64,000 nt of DNA from Pseudocercospora fijiensis CIRAD86 (taxonomy: Eukaryota > Ascomycota > Dothideomycetes > Mycosphaerellales > Mycosphaerellaceae), in contig NW_006921536.1 of assembly GCF_000340215.1 (NCBI RefSeq), positions 686,446 through 750,445 of the forward strand, read 5' to 3'. Of the stretch, positions 46,591 to 59,569 are shown piece by piece; within the stretch, counting starts at the first letter, position 1; each line of letters starts with the position of its first letter. A program made the translations under genes and the position numbers. The notes under the pieces were generated by a model, which saw nothing but the letters and a program-made list of their open reading frames with translations, was not told where the DNA came from and did not search any database.

Positions 46591-47938
46591 TTAGAACGAA
46601 TAAACCTTATAAGCGACTATATATAAGGTTTAAGCTTTTCCCTAGCCGCTCGGAGTAGCGCTAGCCGGTAAAGGCGTATCTAGAGTCGTAACATTCGCGG
46701 CGGCGACTCGCTATATTATTAGCGTATTTAGCTAGCCGACGAGAGACGGGTAGAGGCGAGTAATATATCCTTTTACTCTATAGTAGATACATTCTCCTAC
46801 TATATAGCGACGCTACTTCTCTTCTTCCGAAAGCTTGCTATTTACTAGGGGCGCGCGTAGACGGGCGCCGAGCGAGGTAGCGCTTAAATCTATCGGATCG
46901 GCGGTAGGCTAGGCGCCTAGCGGTATTAGGGCTATAGCCGGAGCTAGTACTAAAGCCGGCGTCTAAGCTATCTATAACTTCGATAGTAGCGTAGCGAACG
47001 GCGACGTAAAGCGACCGGTATTCGTACGGGCGCCTCTACGGTTAGCGATAATTTTCGCGAAGTTTCGGGTCGTATTATCGATACGCGTAAGTAAGGCGTA
47101 TAGTTCGGTAATGTTTAGATTCTCCGTATCCTTATCGCGGACTTATAGCATTATTTCTTCGCTAAGGCCGCGTACTAAGATCTACTTAGCGACGTCCGGG
47201 GGGTATTCGGCGTACCTAATCTCGTATTAGAAGGCAGTATAGTATTCTTAGTAGGTCTTATTTGCTTGCTTAAGTTTGTCTAAGTTTAGGCGCGCAGTTT
47301 GCTTACGGTTAGGGTCGCCGAAACTAGCGTCGAGGGCCTTCTAGATAGTAGCCGTTATAGTTGTTTCTATATTTTCTAAGAGGCTATAGTAGGAATCGAG
47401 GGCGGAGCTACCGAGTAGAGAAAATATAAATCCGGTCTTTAAAGCTTTAGTCGGATAGTAGTCGGCGTTAGCGAGAAAGCGGATCTTAACCTATATCTTA
47501 AATTCTTCGTATACTTTACGCTTACCGGTAAAGCGTTCGGGGTCGCTTAGCTTCTTACTCTTATTCGAAGTAGGTATAAATAGGTAAGAAGCGGGTACCG
47601 CGGCGCCTAGGCGAGTAGAGGCAAGCTACGACTAGAGGCGGCCTACCTCGTCTTCTTTCTCCGCGATAGAAGCATTCGCGTCGCTAAAAGCCGTACTAAG
47701 GCTAGTACGGGAGACCGAGAGGAAACGAGTAGCATCTTTATAAGCCTTAAGCAGGTTAGCGAGCAGTTCCGGGTCGGTAGCGTAGGCGTAGTCTAGCTAT
47801 TCGCGTATAGCGGGGATTTTATTCTATACTAAGCTTAAAAAATCGGGTACTTCGTTAGGTCTTATATTTTAAATCTATTCGTCGGGCGTATCTATCTTAA
47901 TAGAGGCGTTTTTTAAGGCAGTTCGTAATGTAAGGGTT
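46591..47938 (-). pseudogene. gag: Element H gag
   Basis: Minus-strand frame between the 5' LTR and protease, rich in Ala, Arg, Glu and Ser, with capsid-like helical stretches around 47.1-47.5 kb and a basic C-terminal part. No clear CCHC knuckle identified. Broken by TAG/TAA. Assigned mainly by position. Confidence 0.6.
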
Positions 47939-48605
47939 AGTAGCTAAGTAGTAAGAATATATACGAAACTTTAAACTAAACTAAAGGGAGCACTAAATTA
48001 ATATAGCTACTATCTATATAAGACGAACTACGAAGAAAGGAAGAAGGGTATCTTAGAGGGAGAGCCCCTTCCTTAGTATTCCGCCCTACAGCCGTCTAGC
48101 GCGTCCGACGCGTAAGCGTAAGCACGTATATCCGCTGTCTTATAGCGCCTTTATCTCCTAGCTAACTTACGTAGCGCGCGTATACGAACTCGTTTAACCG
48201 CTCTTAAGCAAATATGTTTCTCCTAGCTCTTCCCTACCTTCCGGTTCCTTCCTACTACTCGGATCTATCCTACGACTCTATATGTCTCGCTTGCTATCGT
48301 CCGTATATACGCACGCGTAGTTTAGTATAGTCCCGTCGTTCGTATATTAATATATAACGTATTGTTCTACTATATACGGCCTCCGCGGGAGTCCCTAAGA
48401 TATTACGTTATACGGCTAAATAGGCGGCTAACTAGGCGACCTAGGCGACCTAGGCGACTCGGGCGACCTAGGCGACCTAGGCTAACTAGGCGACCTGCTT
48501 CGCTAGGGGCCTCTACTACTAAGGCAACTTAAATCCGACATTGCTTTATAGTATAGCGGCTAGCTTATAGGACTTGTCGGTGCTTTCTAGGCAGCTACTA
48601 TAACA
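47939..48605 (-). repeat. 5' LTR of H
   Basis: 667 bp, TGTAAGGGTT to CTATAACA, followed by target duplication GGAGA. Carries a single copy of the unit duplicated in the 3' LTR. Confidence 0.92.
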
Positions 48606-48610
48606 GGAGA

Positions 48611-50900
48611 CGCTTATTAATTAAAGTCTAGCGCGCGCGCTAGCCTCGAAGCCGCTACCGCTCGAACTTAAGTTCTTTAGGGGATAGGACCGGAGGTTCC
48701 TTAAAAACCGACTCGATTAGAGTAGCTAGGAGCTTAGGAGGAGCTAGTGCGGGCGCTTATAGCAAGCCGTTACTTAGCGCCTATATTAGGGAGGTAGGTA
48801 CTTATAGTAGCGGTAAATTAGGAAGTATACGCGCTAGCGGAGATAGTAATTCTAGTAAAGCCGGTCGATTTGCGGGTATTATTAACGGTAGTACCGATTC
48901 TAAAGCCGAAGGCGTATTAAGAGGCTACGCGCTAACGGGATTAATCGGGCCGCTTTCTATACTATTAACCGGGCTACTAGATACGTAGGTAGCGGCGTCT
49001 CGGTAAAGAGCAAAGAAGCCTAGTACGATGTCCTATAGCTTCTCGGCCTCTAGAATCTCGACCTATAACGCTTTACCCTTCTAAACAAACTCCTATTTAC
49101 CTAAATAGTACGGCGGAGGGTCGTCCGTATCGATAAAGTAGTCGGCTATAGCCTTATAGAGCGCTCGGCCCGTCTATCGGCCCTCGCCTAGTAACGCCTT
49201 CGCTAGCTCCGTTAACTATTTCTTCTTCGTAGTAAGCGCCGTAACCGCCTATATAAACGACTTCCTATCGAAAACGTAATCTAGATTAACCGCCGCGATA
49301 ACCGCTAGTACGCAATATTTTAGAAAGGAAAACCGTCTAATATTAGAGAGCAGATAGTCTAGATTCGGAAGTACTATCGATAGGCTAGTAATAGTCTAAC
49401 GCTATATAGTACTAAACTCGCTACCTAGCGTCTTCTACGATTGCGGGCGAGCTATTACCTCGAGTAATTCTAAATCGGATTCGTCTATATTATTAGCCGG
49501 AGGCAATAGTACTAAGCTCGCTATTAGCGTATCGTTAATACGACTACGGCCTAAGAATAACGGTACGTATCGCTATAATAGTTGTCGACCGGAGTCCGTT
49601 AATACGTAGTATAGTTCTATATCTAATCCGTCCTTAGTAAATATTAGGAAAGGCCGTATATGTCTATTCTTAGTAGCGTAGCTTAATACCGCCTAAACCT
49701 CGCCGGTACTTAAACTACCGTTAGTAGAAATAAGCGATAGCGCCTTGCGAAAGGTCTATCGAAGATTGCCTTCCGCCGTAGCGAGGATCGTAAAGCCCTC
49801 TAGCGTCTACGCTAGGTTAGTACTATATTCCTCTAGACGCGTTTATTACGGGTTAAGCGTAGCGTTATCTATCTCTCTACGATACTCGCCGATCTAATCC
49901 GCTATTATGTCTTCTCTACCTACCGAATCCTTTACTAGGCCCTCTAAATTCTCTAGCTTAGGCGTAGCTATACGTTCCTCGACCGTAGTATTAAGCGTTA
50001 TATCCTTCTCGTTCGTTATATACTTAAGCTTAGACGCGAGCGTAGGAACCTCGATCGAAGGGTCTAAGGCTATATCCTCTCTACTCGTTACGTCCTTAGG
50101 CTCCGGCGTAGCTATACGATTCTCGACTGTTTCGTCTAATACCGTATCTTCTTTATCCGTTATATTATCTGCCTCCGGCGCGGCTATACGACTTTCGACC
50201 GTAGTATCTAATACTATAACCTCCTTATCTATTATATTATCTAGCTTAGGCGCGGCCGTATAATTCTCGACCGTAGTATCTAATACTATATCCTTATTAC
50301 TTATCCTACTCTCTAGCTTAGGCGTAGGCGTTAAGCCGGTAATAAACAAGGACTATCCGGCCGATCCTAGACCGTCGGATAGTAGCGGTTCCCCGCGAGG
50401 AGCGTTAACCTTACTATTCCCTATCGCGGTATCCTAGGGTTCTCGATCCTCGCTTCTACGATATTCCTTAGCTATCGCTCCTTAGAGGAGGTCGAACGTA
50501 TCGGCCTTACGGTATAGGTAAGACGCGCGCTATAAATCCGCCTCGAATAATATAACGTTTAGGCGCTTGTATTGCGATTAGTGCTATAGAAAATTTTGCT
50601 AAAAAGCTGCTACTTTACGTTCCCTACGACGGACGTAGTTATCGCGCTCGAAGGCTGTTTCTATTCGTCGTCGGTAATTAATAGAAAGCTCTCTTATCGT
50701 AGGATACCGGAAAGATCGATACTAAATAAGGGATAGCCTACGTCTACGTATAACGGTTGCCTAAGTAACGTAGTTACGATAACGATATAAGGGTACGCCT
50801 AGGCGGATTATAACTCCGAAGGAGGAGTCGCGCCGCAGAGCCGTATCGATTTGCGACAAACCGCGAGGGATTATCCGGCCTCGCCTTTATCGGCGGAGCT
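48611..50900 (-). pseudogene. Accessory ORF of element I, part 1
   Basis: A minus-strand frame downstream of pol, continuous apart from TAG/TAA at Gln/Trp sites. In order: an Arg-rich region that looks helical (SINYRRRIETAFERDNYVRR and on), the 24-residue repeats at about 49,900-50,310, then a globular-looking part (DGLDIELYYVLTDSGRQLL, RYVPLFLGRSRINDTLIASL), then a Pro/Leu/Ser-rich linker. No known domain recognised. Its position after pol is where some LTR elements carry env or accessory genes; no membrane segment is evident. Confidence 0.5.
49894..50349 (-). pseudogene. 24-residue repeat segment of I's accessory ORF
   Basis: An uninterrupted 151-codon stretch inside the accessory ORF. It has about five repeats of 24 residues, with a pattern like (I/V)LDTTVExRIAxPKLxNIxDKED; length drifts at the ends. 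Acidic and Thr/Val-rich, likely extended or beta-like. The frame survives RIP because the repeats lack Gln and Trp codons, so being open here is not evidence of function. The opposite-strand frame at 49,907-50,263 is its mirror. Confidence 0.6.
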
Positions 50901-50939
50901 AGCAACCTCTAAAAAAGGCTAGCGCGCTCTCGTCCGCTT

Positions 50940-52603
50940 TACTACCCTATAGAGGGTACGGGATAGTAGGGCCTCCTCGAAAGGATAGGCGTTATCGTAG
51001 ATTTTACGTAGATCGTCCGCGCCCGTTAAGTCGTCGATATTATACTATATATTATAGGCGCTCCTATACCCCTTCTACTTTACTAGGTATTAGAGAACGG
51101 GCTAGCCTCTCCGGATAACGGTCCTTCGCCCTAGAAAGCGCTCGATTTCGTAAGAATCGCCCTTATTACTAGAACCTAGACCGTCCTTAGCTACGATAGG
51201 CAGGGGCTCGTAATTAATAGTTCTCTTAAAAGGATCTAGGTCTTTAGGAGCTTTTTCTAACTACGAAACCGATATTACCGGATAGATACGCATTAATAGC
51301 GGTAACTCGAGACGGTAGGCTAGCCGTCCGATCCTCTCGAGAACCGTAAAAGGCCCTTTAAAACGGTAGCTAAACTTATACGACTAACTAGGCACTTCGT
51401 AACTATAGTATAGGCGAAGCATAATACGGTTACCTAGCTTAAGGAACAGGGGCTTATACTTGCTATTATACCGTTCTTTTATTTTTACGTTCGCCTAAGC
51501 AATCGCGTCCTAGACTTCCTTCTAGATACGACTACGCGCTACTGCCCTATTATACGGATAGTCGTATAGTATATCGAGCGAGTCGAGATTCGTCCTTATG
51601 CCCGTAGTAACCTCGTTCGGCGACTAACCGGTAGTCGTATTACGGGAGTTGTTAAGCGTAGCTTATAGCTATAAGATAAACGTCGTCTAATCCTCGCTAG
51701 GATAATCCGCTAACTAGTAACGAATTGCCGTCTCGACTGTTTAGTTAGTTCGCTCGGATTAACTATCGGTTTAAGGGTAGTAGGCCGTAGACGTAGCTAG
51801 CTTCGTACGTAGGCGCGAGAAAACGCCCTTAAAGAAGTCGCTTAGCTAGCGAGGATTACGATTAGTAATAAGCACTACCGGCATACTTATATCTATTAAG
51901 CAAAGCCTATCGATTAAAGCGATGCCCTAGTCGTAGGCCTTCTAGTCCTCTTTGCCTAGGACGACTACTACCCGCTTAGACGTCTTATAAGTAATCGTAT
52001 ATAGCGTATTAAATCTATCGGTCGTAACCGGTAAAGCGGTTACGAGATCTATCGTTATAGTATAGTATAGGCCCTCCGTATTCTAGATCGGGTAAAGCTC
52101 GCCGTAAGGAGCGTATCGGGGGGTACGTAAAAGGAGATACTAGTAATAATAATCTAAATAGAGGCGAAGGTAGCGAGCGAGTCGATATATAAAGAAGGAA
52201 GCTTAAATACGGTCGAAGACGCGCTAAAAGCCTTAGTAGTAACAGTTATCGTAAGCCTACTCGAAGATCTCGCCTATTAAGGCTCGAGAGATATAGAGTC
52301 GCTCGCGCCCTAAAGATTAGTTATAGAAATATAAGAGGCCGTCCCTCTCGAAGAATCGAATACCTAGCGGACTATTAAACTTATTACCTACGAATAGGTC
52401 CGGATTTTTGCTACCCTTATACCGAACTAGCGTTTTCGTTACCGAAGGTATATTAGCTCTCTCCGAATAGAGACGCTCTAAAGCATTCCGCGCCTACGCT
52501 TATCGAACTAGTCGCAAAACCCTAGACTAATATTCGTCGTTATTGTACGCTCGGTTTAACCGACGTCGGAAATCCGGATCTAGCTCTACTAATATCGTAT
52601 AGA
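50940..52603 (-). pseudogene. pol: Element I pol: integrase and chromodomain
   Basis: The integrase block around the second catalytic Asp is at about 51,800-51,890 (VVLITNRNPR, then DFFKGVF), where the expected SDRDP reads TNRNP, consistent with RIP Asp-to-Asn changes. A TAYYPxTDGxSERTN-like segment follows. The chromodomain at about 51,050-51,110 reads YLVK-[W]-KGYRSAYNI. Pol continues rightward across copy C to 59,783. Confidence 0.78.
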
Positions 52604-52800
52604 TGTAAGAAGGGTATATTAGCAGGTAGATAGGGTAGTAGTAGGTACGAGTAGTATTCGATAAGGAGCTAGGAGGAGAGGGAGGAAGGTAGGCAAGTTA
52701 GCCTATTGCTAAGCGCTAAGCCCTGCCTAAGGCATTACGACCCTAGCTTTACTCGAGCCCGGTTACATATTAATTACATATAACCTCTTTAGTCCTAATA
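52604..52800 (-). repeat. 3' LTR of copy C
   Basis: 197 bp, TGTAAGAAGG to CCTAATA. Polypurine tract complement at 52,803-52,814. Confidence 0.92.
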
Positions 52801-52814
52801 TACGCTTCCCTTCT

Positions 52815-54000
52815 AAAGGCCGCGCCCTCGTAGCCGGTCTTTGTTCTAGTCTTAACCCCTGTTGCTACTAACTTAGCAGGTCTAATAGGCCGCTTAGTCC
52901 GCGCTGAATTAAACGCTTAACTACCGATTATATAACTATGTCAAACCTTACCTCTAATATAGTACAATGTCTAACTCTAACTACGCTATCCTTGTATATA
53001 ATAAAGTAATATATAACTATAAGAATTGAGGACTATCGACTAATTACAATACGAGCGCACCTTCCCTACTATAATAGGTAGGTATACGGGGTATTGTAGC
53101 ACTGCCCCCGTTCTGCGTAATATCGTACCGAGTTCTTTGCGTCTACTCTAAAAGACCTAGCTATATCCGCTTCCGAGGGTTGTCCGTTCCGAGGGTTGTT
53201 CTTATTATTACGAGGGCCATTATTTACTGTCGTAGTTTTACTAGCCCTAATTAGTTAGGTTTAGCAGCCTTCAAGTATTAACTAATCATCTCTTTTCAAA
53301 AAACTCAGTTCTTCTAGTTTCTATAGGTAAAGGCTATTGTAAGTGCAGCGGTAGAGGTTCGCCTCGCTTAAAGGGTTAGATAGATCGAGGAGTAACCTAT
53401 TGTCCGCAAGATCGACCCCGGCTAGCTTAGCTCTATAGTTTTTGCCCTTAGTTAGTCTATTAGTCGCTTAATCTTTTAACTTAGTTACAAAGTTTTAATT
53501 AAACCTTTAACAGGCTTAAAGCTTTTAATCAAAGTTTTAATTAAAGGTGCCTTAGGCTCGTAGTGTAGGTAAGGTTGTATCTGTAGGCGTAGTAACAATA
53601 GCAAGTAATATTAATAATAGCAGCGCTAGTCGTCTTAGCGCTAACTTTACCTTGCTTTCGATTTCCTTCTTCGACTAACAATACACTCGGCAACACCGTT
53701 ACTAATATAGCGGTGCCCTTCCTTTCTTAAACAGCAATATACTCCGCAATACCGTTACTAATATAGCCGCGCTAGCCATCTTCTAATACACCGTTATTCG
53801 TACGCGCGCGCGCATTCTCGTCGATTACCTAGGCCTCGAGGCCTCGGTAGAATAAAGGAACAAGAGGTAGAGTCTTTAAAAGAGCAGTAACTAATTAACG
53901 CGTCGTAGCGCGCTTGTTGACACTCGGTACGCGTTCACTATAGTAGTATAGTCTCATTGTCTCTTATTGCTAACAATTACTTGCCTCTAATTAGTTAGCT
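52815..54000 (-). other. 3' untranslated region of copy C
   Basis: Matches copy B at 26.74-27.88 kb. The palindrome arms near 53.5 kb have lost one or two bases to C/T change. A short tandem duplication around ACCGTTACTAATATAGC (53,690-53,770) is absent from B. No coding frame. Confidence 0.6.
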
Positions 54001-54024
54001 AATAGCACCCCGGGGGTAGTATTA
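54001..54024. repeat. GC-rich near-palindrome, copy 7 (copy C)
   Basis: Core AGCACCCCGGGGGTAGTATT, about 23 bp past the pol stop. Confidence 0.8.
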
Positions 54025-54046
54025 ATCCTAGGCCTTAATAGTAACA

Positions 54047-57000
54047 TTATAAGCTTTTGGCCTTCTTCTTATTCTTTACGCTAGTCTAATACTTATCTAA
54101 CAACTTAGTTATATCCTTAAAGGAACCTTTAGCTTCCTATAAGTCCTATTTAGGTAAATAGCCTTGCTATCTTAATAGGTACTCCTTCTTACCTTGCCTA
54201 GTCCGGTGCTTTAGAATACGTTCTATAGACTATAGCTCTTTACTATCCGCTAGTATATCTTCGTGTTTAGTAGGGGCTTTATCCCCTTCGCGTAGGTAGT
54301 ACGGCTTGAGGAGGGATACATAGAAGGTATTATAGATGGTATAATAAGGTAGAAGCTACAACTAATAGGCCTGTATGCCCTTAGCCTCTCGAATGCGGAA
54401 TAGGCTAATGTATCTTAGTGCGAGCTTAGGCCTTGTTTTGCTATTAGGTAATAGGTGCTTGCGGATACGGAGGTTCTTAGTGCTTAGTATAACTATGTCG
54501 CCTTGTTTAAAGGTTATTAGCGTATAGTGCTTATCGTAGTAGGTCTTTTAGTACTCTTAAGCCCTTATTAACTTCTCGGCTATCTTAGTATAGATTTCTC
54601 GCATCTTCTAAACCCTCTTAATAGCCGCTAGTGTTTCGGGTACTTAACGCGCTTCCCTTTCCTTACGCTCGGCCTCGAGCGATAGTAGGTCTTGTAGTAT
54701 AGTAGCGTTCTAGCCTATTATAGCTATATATAGTAACACCTTAGTCGATAAGTAGACACTATTATTATACACGAATTTAGCTAGTTGTAGGAGGTTAACC
54801 TAGTCGTTAGGGTTCTCGTTAATGTAACTGCGCAGGTACTACTATAGGGTAGCATTCTGCCTCTCTGTTTGACCGTTAGTCTATAGATAGAAGGCTATTA
54901 ATAGCCGATGCTTTAGTCTTAGTTACAAGCAAATCTCGCTCTAATAGTGAGATGTTAGTGTCGATCTACGATTAGACACTATCCCCTTAGGGGTCCCCTA
55001 ATAGGTATAGAAGATATTGTTCTATAGCGCTTCTGCTATATTAATAGCAGTCCAATCTTTTCGAGCAGGAATGTAGCGAGCACCCTTAGTAAATCGGTCT
55101 ATAATAACTAGTATAGCGTTAAAGACGTCTTTGCTTCCCCTTCGCTTAGTAGGGGGAAGACCTATAATAAAGTCTATCGTAAGCTCTACAAAAGGCTTCT
55201 TTAGAACAGGGAGTAAAGACAACTCGCTAAATAGTAAGTGCTTTAGTGCTTTAACTCGCTAGTATACTGCATAGGTCTGCATATACTCCTTTATATGCCG
55301 CTTACTATTTAGCTAGTAGTATATACGCGATAGTAACTCGTACGACCTCTCTATGCTATAGTAACTAGCGAGCTTACTATTATAGTGCCTCTTTAAAAGC
55401 TCTTGTCTAATCGATTGTTTAGCGGGGATATAATATCTGCCTTTGAACTTTAAGTAACCTTTGTCGTCGATCGACTAATTGTTATTACTCTTGCTAGATC
55501 GAGTCGCCCGCCTACTTACAAGCTTATTAATACGCTCGATAGCAAAGGCGTCCCTCTGCTAAGCACGCAATAGCTTATCTATAAACGATTGACTATCCCT
55601 ATTTCCAAGGTTATTTAATAGTACCCTTGCTATTAAACGAGGTACGCATTATATACATCTAATAGCACTAGCAGCCGGAACTACTACAACCTCTTCTATA
55701 GTACTGTCGCTATATAGACTATTACTGTAGATAGCAATGTCCTTAATCGAGTTATTATAGCTCGAGCGATCTACGTCCTTCTTAACGTATACTAGAAGAA
55801 CGACAACTCCGCTATAGTATTTGTTACCGCCGCGGGGTCCGGAAGTCCGCTTATCCTACGCTTGCTTATTAACAATACGGGCTATAGCAATCTTATACTA
55901 CAGGGTTAGAAACAAAGAATTGATATGTTAGGTCTCGCTATCGTAATTAGGTCGCCTCGATAGGCTATTAGCAGGGTTACTTACGCCTAGCCGATATAAT
56001 ATATTAAAATCAAACCCGGCGAGGTAGACGGCCTATCTAGCCTGTCGACCTATAACCCTAGTAACCTTAGTAATGCTACGGAGGTTGTTATAGTCTGTAT
56101 AGACCTGAATTGTATGCTAAGCACTATTAAGATAGTAGCGCTAATGCTTGAAGGCTTCGACAATAGCTAGGAGCTCTTACTCGTAGGTCTCGTAGCGACG
56201 CTCTATATCGATTATCTTTCGTAAAAAGAAGGCAATCGGGTGCTAATAGGTGTCGTCAGCCTATTGTAACATAATAGCTAATATAGCGAACTGTAAAGCG
56301 TTAGTCTCAATTCGGATCTGCTTACTTAGCACGAAATAGCGCAATAAGGGGACTTTAGTAAAGCGTTGCTTTAGACTATTAAAAGCGGCTTGTATTTTGT
56401 TAGTCTACCTAAACTCTCTAGAAGGGTTTGCCTTAATTTTAGTAAGCTCAGTTAGTAGTATTACATGCCTCGAATAACCCTTAATAAACCGACGGTAGAA
56501 GTTAGTAAAACCTAGGAACGATTGAAGCTCCTTAATAGACGTAGGAATAGGCTATTTAGTGATTGTTTTAATCCGATTAGGATTAGCCTTAATACTATTA
56601 GTTAATACGATGAAACTAAGGAAGGCTACCTCCTTAGCAGCGAAGGTGCATTTAGAAGGCTTGTAATACAGTCTATAGGCTCGTAGGCGGTCGAGGACCT
56701 TGCGGACTATAGCCTAGTACTCCGCAATGTTAGGTAAGTGTATATAAACTAAGATGTTATCTAGGTAAACTATACAGAGGTAATCTAATAGGCCTAATAG
56801 GGCCCGATTAATATAGGATTAGAATGTTGCAGGGGCGTTCGCTAGCCTAAATAGTATAACTAAATACTCGAAATAGCTATAACGAGTACGAAAGGCTATC
56901 TTCTATTCGTCGCCCTTGCGGATACGGATGCGATAGTACGCATCCTTAATGTCTAGTATAGTATAGTAGTAGGTACTAGAAAGGCGGTCGAGGGTCTTAT

Positions 57001-58010
57001 TAATAAGCGGAAGTAGATAGCGGTCTTTAATAGTAACAGCATTAAGTCCGCGGTAATCGACGCATAAACGTAGGCTACTATCCTTCTTTAGAACAAACAG
57101 GATAGGTGCACTAGCAGGGCTGTTACTATACCGAATGCGGCTATTAGCTAGGTTTTCCTCTAGGTACTTACGCAATATAGCAAGCTCTCGCTTACTAAGG
57201 TTGTAGAGGGGGCTAAAAGGAACCTCTTTGCTCTCTATAATATTAATCTTATAATCCGTCTCTTTAAATATAGGCAATGTCGATGCTAAGTAGTGTTTGA
57301 ATATATTAATGTAGGTCTCTCGGATAGGCTCTAGTATACGAGCAAGCTAATTAGGATTATTAGGGGGCATAGGTTCGTCGTTATTACTACCGAGCAGGTC
57401 GGTAGTCGGATTAGCTAAGGCAGGTATTAGGTTGCTAATAAACAGGACCCTAATATCGTTAGGGCACTCGCTAATATTAATGTATTTAATATCCTCTTTC
57501 CTAGCGATTCTAAATCGCTACTTCTAGAGGCCTAGGTCTATAGCTACAGCGTAGTACTTAAGAACAGGGTTGCTAATAACAATAGTAGCTCCCCTATATA
57601 GGTTGTCTATATCTACTACGTAGGCAGTAAAGTCTAGTAGGCGTTCATTTCCAAGGTCGTCCTTTAGAGCTATAGGAATATAGTAGGCCCTATAGGTTAA
57701 GTGCCGAGCGTTATTAAACTAAGCAAGGGTTAGCAGGTTAGTCTTCGGCAGTTGTCGAAGGTCTAATTGCTTAGCTAGGCGATAGCTAATAAGGGCGCTA
57801 ACTGAATTTCCTAGATCTAGTATAACCTTAGTTTAATAGGTAGTACCCTTCGTGTCCTATACAAGGTAGGAGCGTATTATAGCTAGTACAATGTCGATAG
57901 TCTTACGCCGTATAAGGCTAATAGTTAGTACGGCGCTTACTCTTTTTTCGACTAATTGAAAGAGCCGACTAAGGTAGTATTAGCGGCTAAAAGGTGTTTC
58001 CTATGCTTAG
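54047..58010 (-). pseudogene. pol: Copy C pol: protease, RT, RNase H, integrase, chromodomain
   Basis: Same organisation as copy B. The chromodomain lies at about 54,080-54,200 and the integrase block at 55,022-55,222 (DFIIGLPPTKRRGSKDVFNA). RT has an open 124-codon stretch at 56,903-57,277. The catalytic motif near 56,755 also reads YLDN, as in B. TAA stop at 54,047-54,049. Stops elsewhere are at Gln/Trp codons, several at positions different from B, so much of the damage is independent. Confidence 0.9.
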
Positions 58011-59330
58011 CGGAAGCACGGTTAATTCGGGCCTAGTCCTTAGGTTTGTCGCATTAGCCTAGTAGATAGCTAGTGCTATTACAATTGAAGCACTTCAATC
58101 CGGTCGGGAGATTGTTGCTATAGCTATTATTGCTGCTATTGTTAGTCGAGCGGTTAGCATTATAGGGATACGAGCCCCTTCTACGGCCCCTATCGCGGCC
58201 CTCTCTATATAGCCGGCGGCTACGGCCTCTTCTACGATCGTTACTGTTCCTATTATCAGCATTATTGTCCTAGTAGGAACCTTAGTTTCCTCCGCGGCTA
58301 CGGTTGCTATAGTTAGTACTAGCTAGTCGGATCCTCGATTCTAGTCGTTATTAGAGCTAAATAGCCCGTTCGGCTGTTTCTACTTCGACTATGAATTGAA
58401 TGCGTATTAGATTAGCTTGTTCGAATACACAGCGACGGTCTAATTCGAGGATAAGTTCCTACCGCAATTTAGGGCGTATTTCGGAAATCTAGATAGAGTC
58501 GGTCTTAGCTAGCAAATCGTCCTCGAGGGTCTTTAAATAGGCCTCAAATAAGCGAGCCGATTGATTAGTCTTTTGTTTAGCTCGAAGGTACAGGTCCTAA
58601 GCATGTTGTTGCCTTAGTATAGGGTTTCTAAGGGTGTCTAGTATAATAGTCTTATAGGTTTGCTACTAAACAGCGGTCTGATTAGTAAGGGAGTTAAAGT
58701 AGTTATCCTAGGTACGTTTTAGGTCGCTATTAATGTATTGCATAGCGTAGACGACTAATAAGTAGTTATCTAGCAGCGCTCTTAGTGCATTGCGCTAGTT
58801 AAGCTCGCAGTTACGAATGTAATTATTATATTGCTTCCGACTAGAGCTATTAAACACGGTATAGTCCTTGAGTTTAGCATCCTTCTTTTAGACTAAAACG
58901 GGGTAAAGAAGGTCCCGCTATTAGTTTAGTTATCGGGGCTTCCTAAAGGCGACGGAGCTCGAGGAGATCATCCTTTAGCTATTATTCTTAACGTAGGGTA
59001 GTAAGCCTATTTTGAGTAGCTTTTTAAAGTCTCCCTAATAGTTAAGGGCTAAAGGCTAGTTAGCTATATCGTCGATTAACAATGTTGTTAAGAATGTCGT
59101 TAACAGGCAACTCTAGGTCGTTACCTAGAATTATAGGTTCTTCTTTAGTAGGCTCTCCGGCAGGCTCTTTAGTAGGAGGCACTTTAGTAGGTGCTCTAGT
59201 AGGCACTTTAGTAGGCACTTTAGCAGGCACTGTACTACTAGCATTGTCGTTGTTAGCGCTACTAGCGGCAGCACGGTTGTTGTTTCGTAATAAACCGGCT
59301 ATTATTATAATAGGGGGTAATACTAATAAT
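58011..59330 (-). pseudogene. gag: Copy C gag with zinc knuckle
   Basis: Equivalent to copy B gag. The knuckle near 58,060-58,110 again has Tyr at the His position. The start region near 59,330 no longer reads ATG. The plus-strand frame 59,082-59,360 is the mirror of the Pro-Val repeat region. Confidence 0.78.
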
Positions 59331-59569
59331 ATATTATTAGCCCCTAAGATGCGGATATAGCGGAATTAGTGAATATTAGTCTAGTACGATTGACTTAGTA
59401 TAATAGGCCGTATAGAAGGCCTTGCTTGATAATTAGTACGGTTGTTTCGATAGAATAGTACGTATAGGTCCCGTTCTTTAGGCGCAATATAGTTAGATTA
59501 GTCTTGTTCGTAGCTATACCGCTAAAAGCTTGAAATAAGGACTATCTAGCTGCTGCCCTTAAAGGGTAG

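Larger units (their letters stand above)
41638..48605 (-). mobile_element. Chromovirus H (full length)
   Basis: 6,968 bp, target duplication GGAGA on both sides (41,633-41,637 and 48,606-48,610), inserted in element I. LTRs begin TGTAAGGG (TATAAGGG on the left) and end ATAACA/ATAATA. Minus-strand gag, protease, RT, RNase H, integrase, chromodomain-like end. RIP-damaged. Confidence 0.92.
48611..52603 (-). mobile_element. Giant chromovirus I, middle segment
   Basis: Lies between the H and C insertions. Holds, from right to left, the integrase and chromodomain end of pol and the first part of the accessory ORF region. Confidence 0.75.
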
